From the NCBI GenBank assembly GCA_963769665.1, contig CAVYMQ010000003.1, positions 434,001 to 498,000 of the forward strand: a stretch of DNA of 64,000 bases, written 5' to 3'. Under the pieces are notes generated by a model that was given only the letters and a program-made list of their open reading frames with translations, made no database searches and was not told the origin of the DNA. Below are positions 36,290 to 45,294 of the stretch, one piece after another. This stretch comes from JACCTU01 sp963769665 (GTDB lineage Bacteria; Actinomycetota; Thermoleophilia; Gaiellales; Gaiellaceae). Position 1 is the stretch's first letter. The number at the start of each line of letters is the position of its first letter. A program made the position numbers and the translations under genes.

Positions 36290-37985
36290 CTGTTGCCCGG
36301 CGCTGCGCAGGTCGTAGACGACGAGCTCGCCGATGCGCCTCGGTCGCAGGTTCAGCCCACGCACGGGTCGCGTCTCTGCGTCTGCCCACGCCGTTCCGAC
36401 GGCGAGGTCGCGATGCAGGATCACCGTTCGCACACCGAGCGCCCTCAGTCGAGCGACGGTCGACCTGGTCCGGAAACCCCTCGAGTGACTCGCGAAGCGC
36501 CTGTCGAGATCTCGGCTCGAACCCGCTCGCGCCGTTGACGAGCTCGGGGAAGCCGTTCGTCGACCAGAAGCCGTACAGCACGTCCGCGTCCTTGCCGTCG
36601 GCGGGCAGATGGAGTTGCGGCTGCGGGAGACGAACGACGGGCGGCGGCTCGGGGACGGCGACGTAGCGATGGCTCGGCCACCCCTCGACGACGACCAGCG
36701 CGACGAGGAGGCAGCCGACGAGCACGGGCCAACGTGTCCCCGGCCGTCGCAAAGCGACCCAGGCCCGGACGCGATCGGTTCCAGCAGCCGCGAGAAGCGC
36801 GAGACCGAGTGTCGCGAAGGCCATCAGCCGGCCCGGTGTCCGCAGCGCCTCCCAGCCCGGCGCGAACTCGTACAGGAGGCGGTACGGGAACAGGTAGTCG
36901 AGCTTCCCGACCGCGATGTGAAAGCCGAGCGAGAGCACGAGCGCGACTGCAGTGCCCGCGGCGAGCACGACCCGCGTCCGACGCCGCCACGTGCCGGCCA
37001 CGAGGCCGACGGTCGCGAGCACGAGCAGCGTGAGGCCCGGGAAGAGCGTCTGCTCCGTCGGCAGCTTCACCGACTCGCGGATCGGCTCGGTGATCCGGCC
37101 CCAGAGTGCGCTCTCCGCGGGAGCGGCCAGGTAGCTCTGGGGCGGCGGCGAGAACGTCGCGACCTCGTACGTCGTGCGGATCGATTCGGGAAACTCGTCG
37201 GCGACTGCCCGGTACGGCATCGCGAGCATGACGCCGACGACGAGAAAGGCGAGCACGCCAGCGACGGCCGCGGCGGCCGCCGAGCGGCTCAGCGGCGGCA
37301 GCGTTCGCCTCAACAGCCCCACGACCACGACGACAGTCAGCGCCGAATAGGAGGTAGGCGAACGGAAGGCCGGTGTTGAAGCCGAGGCTCAGCTGCCACG
37401 CCGCCGACGAGCCACCCGCCGAGCAACAGGCGCCAGTCGCTTCGCCGGTAGCCACGAAGCAGGAGGAACAGCGCAAGCGGCACACCGCCGGTGGACAGGA
37501 CGTTGAGGTGGATCTCGTGTGCGTGCCGCCAGGGCGCATAGGCGAACGCAACACCTGCGACGCCTGCGCCGAGCGGTGAAGCGCCTAGCTCGCGCGCGAG
37601 CGCGTACGCACCGACGAGCGCGAGGGTGTACGCGAACAGGAAGAGCGCGTTGTAGTGGATGAGTCGCGGCAGTCGCGCCCGAACCGGTTGCGCCGACGGG
37701 CGAGTAGCCGACCAGCGTGCCGTCGGTGAACGCGAGCGTGTTGCGAGCGGCCAGAAGACGTTCGCCTGGAAGAGGTCGGAGCGGCTGGTGGACGAGCGCG
37801 TGGCCGCCCCACTGAACCGCCCATGCGAGCACGAGCGGGTCGCCGAGGCTGCCCGGAATCGCACTGCCGAAGTCGTCGAGCAGCGGCCAGTTCGTGACGA
37901 CGGCGAGCGCGGCGGCGAAGAGGAGGACCGCTCCCACCTCCCGGAGCACGGGCGTGATGCGCGTGCGCGCGACGGGGGCAGCCAT
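36287..37985 (-). CDS. Polytopic membrane protein, paralogue family B copy 1 (frameshifted)
   Basis: About 565 residues from ATG 37983-37985 to TAA 36287-36289. N-terminus: VLREVGAVLLFAAALAVVTN and WPLLDDFGSAIPGSLGDPLV, LAWAVQWGGHALVHQPLRP. Then LVGAYALARELGASPLGAGV, FAYAPWRHAHEIHLNVLSTG and GVPLALFLLLRGYRRSDWRL. The part 36450-37320 is in one frame: LPTEQTLFPGLTLLVLATVG, FPYRLLYEFAPGWEALRTPG, RLMAFATLGLALLAAAGTDR and FWSTNGFPELVNGASGFEP. The tail, after a shift near 36465, is RLRALGVRTVILHRDLAVGT and LVVYDLRSAGQQ. Indels at about 37320-37390 and 37690-37790. The same architecture occurs in 42581-44233. YfhO-like or GT-C function is possible; the catalytic site is not identified. Confidence 0.65.
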
Positions 37986-37995
37986 CCGCCTCGGG

Positions 37996-38001
37996 ACCTT
38001 A
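37996..38001 (-). promoter_or_regulatory. -10 box TAAGGT, start at 37985
   Basis: TAAGGT on the minus strand lies 10 nt before the ATG at 37985, without a ribosome-binding site. The divergent plus-strand box is 26 bases away at 38028-38033. Confidence 0.5.
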
Positions 38002-38027
38002 CTTCCGGGAGCGGAGAGGGCTGTGGC

Positions 38028-38033
38028 TAGGAT
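38028..38033 (+). promoter_or_regulatory. -10 box TAGGAT, leaderless start at 38042
   Basis: TAGGAT lies 8 nt before the GTG of the carbamoyltransferase. No ribosome-binding site and no clear -35 box. Confidence 0.6.
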
Positions 38034-38041
38034 CGCTCGCC

Positions 38042-39775
38042 GTGGCGGCCATCCTCGGTCTGAACGCATTTCACGGCGACGCCGCGGCGGCGCTCGTCGT
38101 CGACGGCGAGCTCGTGAACGCGGTCGAGGAGGAGCGGCTCAACAGGGTCAAGCACTGCGCCGGCTTCCCTGAGCTGGCCGTGCGCTGGTGCCTGGAGGAC
38201 GCCGGGCTGACGGCGGGTGAACTCGACCACATCGCCGTCGGGCGTGATCCACGCGCGAACATCGGTGCCAAGGTCGTGCGCACGATCCTGACGCGGCCGA
38301 GCCCGCGCTACGTGATGGAGCGCTTCCGCAACGCGTCGAAGGTCCGCGACGTCAAGGAGCACACCGCCGCAGCGCTCGGCGTGAGCGCCGACGAGCTGCG
38401 AGCCGACGTCCACAACGTCGAGCACCACCTCGCGCACGCAGCGAGCGCGTTCTTCGTCTCCCCGTTCGAAGAGGCGGCGGTGCTCACGCTCGACGGCTTC
38501 GGCGACTTCGCCTCGACGATGCTCGCGCACGGCCGCGGCAACAAGCTCGAGGTGCTCGAGCGCGTGCTCTTCCCGCACTCGCTCGGGATCTTCTACACGG
38601 CGGTGACGCAGTGGCTCGGGTTCCCGAAGTACGGCGACGAGGGCAAGGTGATGGGCCTCGCGCCCTACGGCGATCCCACTCGCTACCTCCCGGCGATGCG
38701 GAAGCTCGTCAAGCTCGACGGCGATCTCTTCGAGCTCGAGCTGGAGTACTTCGTCCACCACAAGGAAGGCGTCGACATGACGTGGGACGAGCAGACGCCG
38801 ACGATCGGCCGCCTCTATTCGGACCGGATGGAGGAAGCCTTCGGCCCCGCGCGCGAGCCGCGCACCGAGCTGACCGACGTGCACCACGACGTCGCTGCAG
38901 CGCTGCAGGCGATGCTCGAGGAGGCGTACCTGCACCTCGTTCGAACGGCGCACAAGCGCACCGGGTCGAAGAACCTCTGCCTCGCGGGAGGCGTCGCGCT
39001 GAACGCGGTCGCGAACGGGCGCATCCGGCTGGAGACGCCGTTCGAGGGCGTCTACGTGCAGCCCGCCGCGGGCGACTCCGGCATCGCCGTCGGCGCCGCC
39101 TACCACGTCTGGAACCAGGAGCTCGGTCAGCCGCGCGGCTTCGTGATGGAGCACGCCTACACAGGCCCGCAGTACGACGACGCCGCCAGCGAGGAGGCGA
39201 TCCGTGCGGGCGGCTTTTCGCCCGAGCGCCTGGACGACGAGGCGCTCTTCTCGTTCGTCGCCGAGCGGATCGCGGAAGGCGACGTCGTCGGCTGGTTTCA
39301 GGGACGAATGGAGTTCGGGCCGCGCGCGCTCGGCAACCGCTCGATCGTCACCGACCCGCGCCGGCGCGACATGAAGGACATCCTCAACGCGCGCATCAAG
39401 CACCGCGAGCCCTTTCGCCCGTTCGCTCCGTCGCTCCTCGCGGAGGCTGCGGGCGAATGGTTCGAGCAGGACTACACGTCACCGTTCATGGTGCTCGTCT
39501 ACAAGACGCGCGAGGACAAGCGCGACAAGATCCCTGCCGTCAACCACATCGACGACACGGGTCGCCTCCAGACGGTCGAGGAACGGGTGAGCCCGCGCTA
39601 CTACCGGCTGATCAAGGCGTTCGGCGACCGCACGGGCGTGCCGATCGTCCTCAACACCTCGTTCAACGAGAACGAGCCGATCGTGATGACGCCCGAGCAC
39701 GCCGTCGAGACGTTTTCCAAGACGAAGATGGACCTGCTCGTGCTCGGCAACCTCGTCGTTCGGCGACCCGGGTAG
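38042..39775 (+). CDS. Carbamoyltransferase, NodU/CmcH/TobZ family
   Basis: Intact, 577 residues, the family's normal length. Transfers a carbamoyl group from carbamoyl phosphate, through carbamoyl-AMP, to a hydroxyl of a sugar or antibiotic. N-terminal Kae1-like part: AAILGLNAFHGDAAAALVVD, LVNAVEEERLNRVKHCAGFP, ADVHNVEHHLAHAASAFFVS (HxxxH metal-binding histidines), VLTLDGFGDFAS, KYGDEGKVMGLAPYGDP, NLCLAGGVALNAVANG. C-terminal domain from about residue 380: VVGWFQGRMEFGPRALGNRS, KHREPFRPFAPSLLAE, VPIVLNTSFNENEPIV. It opens a plus-strand unit with the membrane protein at 39780 and the aminotransferase at 41495. Carbamoylation of a surface sugar is the most likely role. Confidence 0.92.
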   Translation: MAAILGLNAFHGDAAAALVVDGELVNAVEEERLNRVKHCAGFPELAVRWCLEDAGLTAGELDHIAVGRDPRANIGAKVVRTILTRPSPRYVMERFRNASKVRDVKEHTAAALGVSADELRADVHNVEHHLAHAASAFFVSPFEEAAVLTLDGFGDFASTMLAHGRGNKLEVLERVLFPHSLGIFYTAVTQWLGFPKYGDEGKVMGLAPYGDPTRYLPAMRKLVKLDGDLFELELEYFVHHKEGVDMTWDEQTPTIGRLYSDRMEEAFGPAREPRTELTDVHHDVAAALQAMLEEAYLHLVRTAHKRTGSKNLCLAGGVALNAVANGRIRLETPFEGVYVQPAAGDSGIAVGAAYHVWNQELGQPRGFVMEHAYTGPQYDDAASEEAIRAGGFSPERLDDEALFSFVAERIAEGDVVGWFQGRMEFGPRALGNRSIVTDPRRRDMKDILNARIKHREPFRPFAPSLLAEAAGEWFEQDYTSPFMVLVYKTREDKRDKIPAVNHIDDTGRLQTVEERVSPRYYRLIKAFGDRTGVPIVLNTSFNENEPIVMTPEHAVETFSKTKMDLLVLGNLVVRRPG

Positions 39776-39779
39776 TCCG

Positions 39780-41498
39780 TTGCGCTCGATCGGGCGGCAC
39801 TGGCAACCGCTCGCCGCGCTCGCCGCGTCCCTCGCGATCGCGTGCGTTATCGTCGCCGCTCAGCCCGTCCGCGCGCCGTGGTGGTACCACGCAGACGCGG
39901 ACGCGACCTACACCGGCTCGTCGCTGAACCTCGCCGGCGGCGACCACATCGTGTTCCTCGGCCATCCCGGCATTCCATTGCAGGAGGCGCTGGCCTCCGC
40001 GTTCCTCGTGGAGCACGTGGCTCGGCGTGCGCTGGGCGACGATCACTCGATCCGCGAGTTCGTCGACGAGCGGCTGCTCGACCTCGACCGCACACGCGTC
40101 GTCTTCCGCGGTCTCGGGACGCTCTGGTACCTGCTCGGCGCGGTTGCGCTGTGCATCGCAGCCGCGCGCGTGACCGGCAGCTGGCTGTGGGGCGCGGGGG
40201 GAGGAGTGCTCTGGATCGGCGCGCCCAACCTCGCCCCGATGTCGATCCAGTATCGACCGGATGCCGTGCACGCGATCCTGGTCGTCTGTGCCGGGTTGCT
40301 CCTCGCGCGAGCTGCCTTCGAGCGCCGGCTGGGTCCGCTCATCGCGGCGGCCGCGGTGATTGGACTGACCGTGACGATCAAGGCTCACGCGCTCGGTTTG
40401 CTCGTGCCCCTCGCCGCCGTCGTCGTGTTCAGAGCTCCGTCGAGCCTCGCTGTCCGGCCGGTTCTGACGACGGCGCGCGCCTGGCTACAGCGACATCGCC
40501 TCCTCGTCGTGCTCGTTCTCGTCCTCTGGGTCGTGACCGGCGTCGCCTTGAACCGCGGCCAGGGATACCCGGTGACCACGAGCGACGTCATCACATCACT
40601 CGCGCTGCTCGGCGGTCTCGCTGCGGGAGCCCTGGCGTTGACGAGTCGTGTGCCGTACGTCGTCCGCGTCGCCGGCGTGGTTACCACAGCGTTCTGCGCG
40701 GGGCTCGTCTTGCCGGCGACGCTCGCCGCACATGACACCGTCGCTGCGATCACCGAGATCGCGCGCACCGCGACGGGCGGCGGCGTCAACTCCTACACCG
40801 GCGTGGAGACGGGAAGCCCGCGAGACCTGTTCGGGCCGCTCTTGCGACAGACGACCGTTCTCTACGCGCTCGCCGTCGTCGCGGCGATCGTCGGCTGGCG
40901 ACGCGCAGACATCCGGCCCGCCGTGTGGCTGCTCGGCGCAACCAGCCTTGGCGCGATGGCGCTCGCCCGGCTCGGCACGCCGCACTACTTCGCGCCGAGC
41001 TTTCTGCTCTCGGTCCTGGCGGTGGCCTGGCTCTGCTCGCGGGTGAACCGTGTCGCCGGCCTGATCCTGGCGAGCGCGTTGGCCGTCTGGATCGTCGGTG
41101 TGCAGTTCCGGCACAGAGACGGGAACACGGATGTCTTCCTCGCGCTGCGCGAGCAGGCCGAGCCGGTCTACGAGCAGGAGGTCGGACAGCTGGGGCCGGG
41201 GTCGGCGCTCCTGACGCCTTCGGAGCACCTCTACCTGCCGGTTCCGGACACCCACTACTTCGAGTTCGTGCGGCCCCACGTCGCGCGCACCCCCAAGGTC
41301 GACTATCGGACGCTGCCTGCGACGCAACCCGGGGCGGAGTTCGCACTCGAGCGTGGGCTCGACGTCCCTGCCTACGTCGGTCCGAGAGTCGCCACGTTGA
41401 GCGCAGCCGCGGCCGCCCGCCTCGATCTCGGGGAGACTCCCGTCGTGCAGCGGATCACCCCAACCGAGCTGCGACGCCTCGCGGAGGGAGGGCGGTGA
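39780..41498 (+). CDS. Polytopic membrane protein, GT-C-like, paralogue family C copy 1
   Basis: Intact, 572 residues, probable TTG start five bases after the carbamoyltransferase stop. First helix LAALAASLAIACVIVAAQPV, then the loop RAPWWYHADADATYTGSSLN and HIVFLGHPGIPLQEALASAF. Two Asp in ADADATYT and the following HPG could be the acidic loop-1 catalytic residues of a GT-C enzyme. Further: MSIQYRPDAVHAILVVCAGL, LTVTIKAHALGLLVPLAAVV, RLGTPHYFAPSFLLSVLAVA. The C-terminal soluble part has YFEFVRPHVARTPKVDYRTL and VPAYVGPRV. The same pattern recurs in 46767-48467. A lipid-linked-sugar glycosyltransferase is the best guess. Confidence 0.7.
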   Translation: MRSIGRHWQPLAALAASLAIACVIVAAQPVRAPWWYHADADATYTGSSLNLAGGDHIVFLGHPGIPLQEALASAFLVEHVARRALGDDHSIREFVDERLLDLDRTRVVFRGLGTLWYLLGAVALCIAAARVTGSWLWGAGGGVLWIGAPNLAPMSIQYRPDAVHAILVVCAGLLLARAAFERRLGPLIAAAAVIGLTVTIKAHALGLLVPLAAVVVFRAPSSLAVRPVLTTARAWLQRHRLLVVLVLVLWVVTGVALNRGQGYPVTTSDVITSLALLGGLAAGALALTSRVPYVVRVAGVVTTAFCAGLVLPATLAAHDTVAAITEIARTATGGGVNSYTGVETGSPRDLFGPLLRQTTVLYALAVVAAIVGWRRADIRPAVWLLGATSLGAMALARLGTPHYFAPSFLLSVLAVAWLCSRVNRVAGLILASALAVWIVGVQFRHRDGNTDVFLALREQAEPVYEQEVGQLGPGSALLTPSEHLYLPVPDTHYFEFVRPHVARTPKVDYRTLPATQPGAEFALERGLDVPAYVGPRVATLSAAAAARLDLGETPVVQRITPTELRRLAEGGR

Positions 41499-42568
41499 CC
41501 GCCCGCACCATCCGACTCGCCTGGCCCGACGTCGGCGTCGACGAGGCGCGCGCGGTCGCCGAAGTGCTGGAGAGCGGGTCCCTGACGATGGGGCCGAAGG
41601 TCGCCGAGTTCGAGGATCAGCTCGCGCAGGCCTGCAACGTGCCGCACGCCGTGGCCGTCTCCTCCGGCACCGCGGCGCTCCACCTCGCCGTGCTCGCGCT
41701 CGGGATCGGGCCCGGCGACGAGGTGATCGTCCCGGCGTACACGTTCCCGGCGACGGCGAACGTCGTCGCGCTGGCCGGCGCGCGGCCCGTGCTCGTGGAC
41801 GTCGACCCGGCGACCATGAACCTCGACCTGGCGCTCGTCGCCGACGCCGTCACCGAGCGCACTCGCGCGGTGCTCGCGGTCCACCTGTTCGGCCGGCCGC
41901 TCGACTGGGACGCGCTCGTCGCGACCGTCCCGAGCGGCGTCGCGCTGCTCGAGGACGCGGCCGGAGCGCTCGGCGCTCGCTCGCGCGGACGGGCGTGCGG
42001 CAGCCTCGGCGTGCTCGGCTGCCTCTCGTTCCACCCGCGCAAGATCGTCACGACGGGTGAGGGCGGCGCTGTCACGACTGCGGACGACGAGATCGCGGAC
42101 GCCGTGCGTCGGATGCGCCATCACGGGATCGAGCCGCGCGGCGACTTCGAGATCGCGGCGCCGGGACCGAACTACCGGCTCGCCGACATCCTGTGCGCGG
42201 TCGGGATCCCGCAAATGCAACGCCTCGACGAGCTGCTCGCCGCGCGCACGCGCATCGCGGGCTCCTACTCGGAGCGGCTGGCCGGACTCGTCGCAACGCC
42301 GTCGGCAGACGAGGGCGACGTTCACGGCTGGCAGGCGTACGTCGTGCAGCTCGACCGGCGCGACGACGCGCTTCGCTCACTGCGCGAGCAAGGCATCGAG
42401 GCGCAGATCGGCACGTACGCGCTGCACCGGCTCGCGGCGTATCGTGACCAGGGGCCCTTCCCCGGCGCGGACACGGCGTACGAGCGTGCGCTCGCGCTGC
42501 CGTTCCACACGCGGCTCACCGACGGCGAGCTCGACCGTGTGGCCGCAGCGTTGCGGCCGTATTCCTGA
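41495..42568 (+). CDS. DegT/DnrJ/EryC1 family PLP-dependent aminotransferase
   Basis: Intact, 357 residues, GTGA overlap with the upstream gene. Fold-type I sugar aminotransferase: IRLAWPDVGVDEARAVAEVL, SGSLTMGPKVAEFEDQLAQA, AVAVSSGTAALHLAVLALGI, GPGDEVIVPAYTFPATANVV, LLEDAAGALGARSRGRACGS, and the PLP lysine K183 in LSFHPRKIVTTGEGGAVTT. Ends with LPFHTRLTDGELDRVAAAL. Converts an NDP-4-keto (or 3-keto) sugar to the amino sugar with glutamate as donor. Its keto-sugar source might be the dehydratase at 61718, though that lies in another operon. It is distinct from the aminotransferase at 59408-60544. Confidence 0.9.
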   Translation: MTARTIRLAWPDVGVDEARAVAEVLESGSLTMGPKVAEFEDQLAQACNVPHAVAVSSGTAALHLAVLALGIGPGDEVIVPAYTFPATANVVALAGARPVLVDVDPATMNLDLALVADAVTERTRAVLAVHLFGRPLDWDALVATVPSGVALLEDAAGALGARSRGRACGSLGVLGCLSFHPRKIVTTGEGGAVTTADDEIADAVRRMRHHGIEPRGDFEIAAPGPNYRLADILCAVGIPQMQRLDELLAARTRIAGSYSERLAGLVATPSADEGDVHGWQAYVVQLDRRDDALRSLREQGIEAQIGTYALHRLAAYRDQGPFPGADTAYERALALPFHTRLTDGELDRVAAALRPYS

Positions 42569-42580
42569 GACGAGGCGCGC

Positions 42581-44233
42581 TTATCGTTGGCGAGCCGGGC
42601 CGCGGATCGTGTAGACGACGACGGAGTCACGCCGCTCGACCCCGATACCAAGGTCCCGAACGGGCCGCTTGTCGCCCCCCTCCCACTCTGTCCCCTCGGC
42701 CAGCGTCTTGTTGAAGACCACCGAGCGGATGCCCATTCGCCGGAGGCGTCGCACACTTCGCTTGTCGGGAAAGCCGCGAACGTCGCGCCGGAGGTTCGCC
42801 GAGCGCGCCGTCCAGCCCGCAACGCCGTTCACGAGCGGCTCGAAGTCGTCCAAGGACCAGAAGAGGTACAGCGAGGTGTTCCTCAAGGGGAGTTGAAGCC
42901 TTGGCCCCGGAACGCCCACCTGCCCGACGGGCACTGCAGGGGCGGGGTTGTGTCCTATCGGCGAAAAGCCCTCGAGAACGATGAGCCCTGTCAACGCCCC
43001 GAACGCGGCGAGCCGTGGCCACGCACGCAGGCGTGCGATCGGGAGCAGCCGATCGCTTCCCGCAGCGGCGAGCAAGGCAAGGCCAAGCGAACCCAAAGTC
43101 ATCAAGCGACCGGGAGTCCTGATTCCTTGCCAGCCAGGCGCCAACTCGTAGAGCCAGCGATACGGGAACAGGTAACTCAACGACCCGAACGCGGTGTGAA
43201 AGCCCACAGCGAAGACCAGCACCGCAACAACACCTAGCGCGATCCGCCGGTTCAGTCGTGACCCGCGCCACACGCCAGCAAGCGCGAGCGCAACGATCGT
43301 CAGACCGGGAAACAGCGCCTGCTCAGGCGTGCGAACTCGCGCCCGAAAGAACTCCGTCGCATCGGCCCACAGGTAGCTGGACTCATGAGCGGCGAGGAAG
43401 CTCTCGGGCGTCGGTGAGAATGCAGACACCTCCACCGGGCCGCGTCGCGCGCTCGGATACTGGTCGGCGACCGATTGGTACGGCTGGGCTTCCAGAATCC
43501 CCACCGCAAGCGAGAGAGTCACTCCGATCGCCGTCACCGCGACGATCCGTTGTCGCAACGCGGGCCGCCCCCGCCTGACCCAGACGACTAGACAGAACGC
43601 CGCGAGCACTGCGAGCAGATACGCGAACTGCAAACCAAGCGTGAACCCGATGGCGAGTTGCCACGACACCGTCAACCAACCAGCGAGCACCAAGCTCCAG
43701 CTGCGGCGACGGTAACCGCGCAGCAGAAGCGCGAGGGCGAGCGGGATCCCTCCGCTCGAGAGAACCTGCAGGTGATCCAGATGAGCGATACGGAACGGAG
43801 CGTAGGCAAACGCGGCGCCGGCTACGAACGACGCTGGTGGTGTGCATCCGAGTTCTCTGGCGAGGAGATAGGCACCAACCCCCGCGAGCGCGTAGGCGCC
43901 GATGTGGAGGAGGTTGTTCAACAACAGCACTTCCGTGCTTCCGTGCGCGAAGGCAGCGAGCGGGCTGAAGCCCAGCAGGGGATCTCCGTTGGCGAGCGCG
44001 TTTTGCGCCGGCCACGAGACGGGCGCCTGAAAAGGATCGAGTGGCTGGTGCCGGAGCGCGTGACCGACCCACCCAAGCGCCCAGGCGCCGTAGAGGACGT
44101 CCTCCGATTGCTTCGGAAGCGCGGACCGCAGATGCAGTGCCAACGGCCAGCTGGTAATCACGCTGAGCAGCCAAAAGCCCACGCCGATGGCCGCAAGCTC
44201 CCGACCTCGGATCCTCGGGGAGTCGGGCAGCAC
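42581..44233 (-). CDS. Polytopic membrane protein, paralogue family B copy 2
   Basis: Intact, about 550 residues from GTG 44231-44233 (VLPDSPRIRGRELAAIGVGF). N-terminus: LLSVITSWPLALHLRSALPK, QSEDVLYGAWALGWVGHALR, PLDPFQAPVSWPAQNALANG. Then GAYLLARELGCTPPASFVAG, FAYAPFRIAHLDHLQVLSSG, GIPLALALLLRGYRRRSWSL, FPYRWLYELAPGWQGIRTPG, RLMTLGSLGLALLAAAGSDR, FWSLDDFEPLVNGVAGW and the tail RLRRMGIRSVVFNKTLAEGT. Every landmark has a counterpart in 36287-37985. It follows the GT4 at 44239 with a 5-base gap. Being unbroken, it is the best reference for this family. GT-C or YfhO-like transferase activity is only a suggestion. Confidence 0.72.
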   Translation of the reverse strand: MLPDSPRIRGRELAAIGVGFWLLSVITSWPLALHLRSALPKQSEDVLYGAWALGWVGHALRHQPLDPFQAPVSWPAQNALANGDPLLGFSPLAAFAHGSTEVLLLNNLLHIGAYALAGVGAYLLARELGCTPPASFVAGAAFAYAPFRIAHLDHLQVLSSGGIPLALALLLRGYRRRSWSLVLAGWLTVSWQLAIGFTLGLQFAYLLAVLAAFCLVVWVRRGRPALRQRIVAVTAIGVTLSLAVGILEAQPYQSVADQYPSARRGPVEVSAFSPTPESFLAAHESSYLWADATEFFRARVRTPEQALFPGLTIVALALAGVWRGSRLNRRIALGVVAVLVFAVGFHTAFGSLSYLFPYRWLYELAPGWQGIRTPGRLMTLGSLGLALLAAAGSDRLLPIARLRAWPRLAAFGALTGLIVLEGFSPIGHNPAPAVPVGQVGVPGPRLQLPLRNTSLYLFWSLDDFEPLVNGVAGWTARSANLRRDVRGFPDKRSVRRLRRMGIRSVVFNKTLAEGTEWEGGDKRPVRDLGIGVERRDSVVVYTIRGPARQR

Positions 44234-44238
44234 ACGCG

Positions 44239-45257
44239 TTACACCGGGAACCGCATCGCCTCTCGGTACACGTCCACCGTACTGTCTGTGACGGCGGCCC
44301 ACGAGAACCGCTCGCGCACGCGCTCGCGTCCGGCTTCGCCGAAGCGCCGCCGGAGCTCACGGTCGCCGAGCAGCCGCTCGAGCGCTGCGCGCAATGCCGG
44401 CACGTCGCCGGCCGGGACGTGGATGCCGGTCTCGCCGTCCGCGACGAGGTCGAGCAGCCCGCCGACCGCGCTCGCGACGACGGGACGCGCGTGCGCCATC
44501 GCCTCGGCGCACACAACGCCGAACCCTTCACGGTACGACGGGACCGCGACCACGGCCGCGCGTCCGTAGAGCCGAAGCAGCTCGTCGTGCGGGACGAACC
44601 CGCGCGCATCAGGGACATGCTCGCGCAACGGCCCGTCGCCCGACGATCACGAGCGCCATCCCGTTCGCGGCCTCGACGAGCTCGAGCACGCCCTTCTCCG
44701 GGGAGAGGCGCCCGGCGTAGAGGACGAACGGCGGCTCGTCCTCGTCACCAACACTCGTCCGCGACGTCGACGCCGCTCGGGATCACGACGACCTCCCGTG
44801 CGCCGAGCGTGCGAGCCTCCGCCGCGAGGACGGTCGAAGGCGCCACGACCACAGCAGCGCGACGAAGCACGAACCGCGCGAGCCACGGCGCGCGACGCGC
44901 GAGCTCGACGTCGGTCCCCCAAACCTGCGCGACCATCGGCTTGCGCGTCAGCAGCGCGACGGCCGCCGAGGGCAGCCAGTGCGCGTGGACGAGATCCGCG
45001 CCGCGCGCAGCCCGCACGGCTGCGACGGCGAACGAAAGCAGGAAGAGCGGCAGCAGCACGGCGAGCCAGGGCCGACGCCGCAGGTTCCCGACGATCCCCG
45101 AGCCGTACGCGAGGCCGAAGTGCGGAAAGTCCGCGGGCGACACGACCTCGACGTCGAGCCCGCGCCCGCGCAGCCGGTCGACGGCGTCGGCGATGAAGCG
45201 CCCGGCCACATCGCCGGGCTCGCGGGGGTACGACGTGGTCAGGACGACAACTCGCAT
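44239..45257 (-). CDS. GT4 family glycosyltransferase (two frameshifts)
   Basis: About 339 residues. N-terminus: MRVVVLTTSYPREPGDVAGR, FIADAVDRLRGRGLDVEVVS, ADLVHAHWLPSAAVALLTRK, PMVAQVWGTDVELARRAPWL, VVVAPSTVLAAEARTLGARE. Two extra bases near 44750 and 44640 interrupt DECWDEDEPPFVLYAGRLSP and ALVIVGDGPLREHV; removing them restores the frame. The EX7E region is VVAVPSYREGFGVVCAEAMA, then VVASAVGGLLDLVADGETGI. It is a close relative of the GT4 at 53945-55054. The VIPSGVD and YAGRLSPEKG motifs place it in retaining GT4. Confidence 0.82.
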
Positions 45258-45277
45258 GGGGCGTCATTCTGCTCGAC

Positions 45278-45283
45278 TACCAT
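45278..45283 (+). promoter_or_regulatory. -10 box TACCAT, start at 45295
   Basis: TACCAT lies 11 nt before the ATG of the methyltransferase-GT2 fusion. On the other strand CAGAAT (45265-45270) or TAGTCG (45274-45279) could serve the divergent GT4. The short leader has no clear ribosome-binding site. Confidence 0.42.
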
Positions 45284-45294
45284 CGGTCAGCCTC

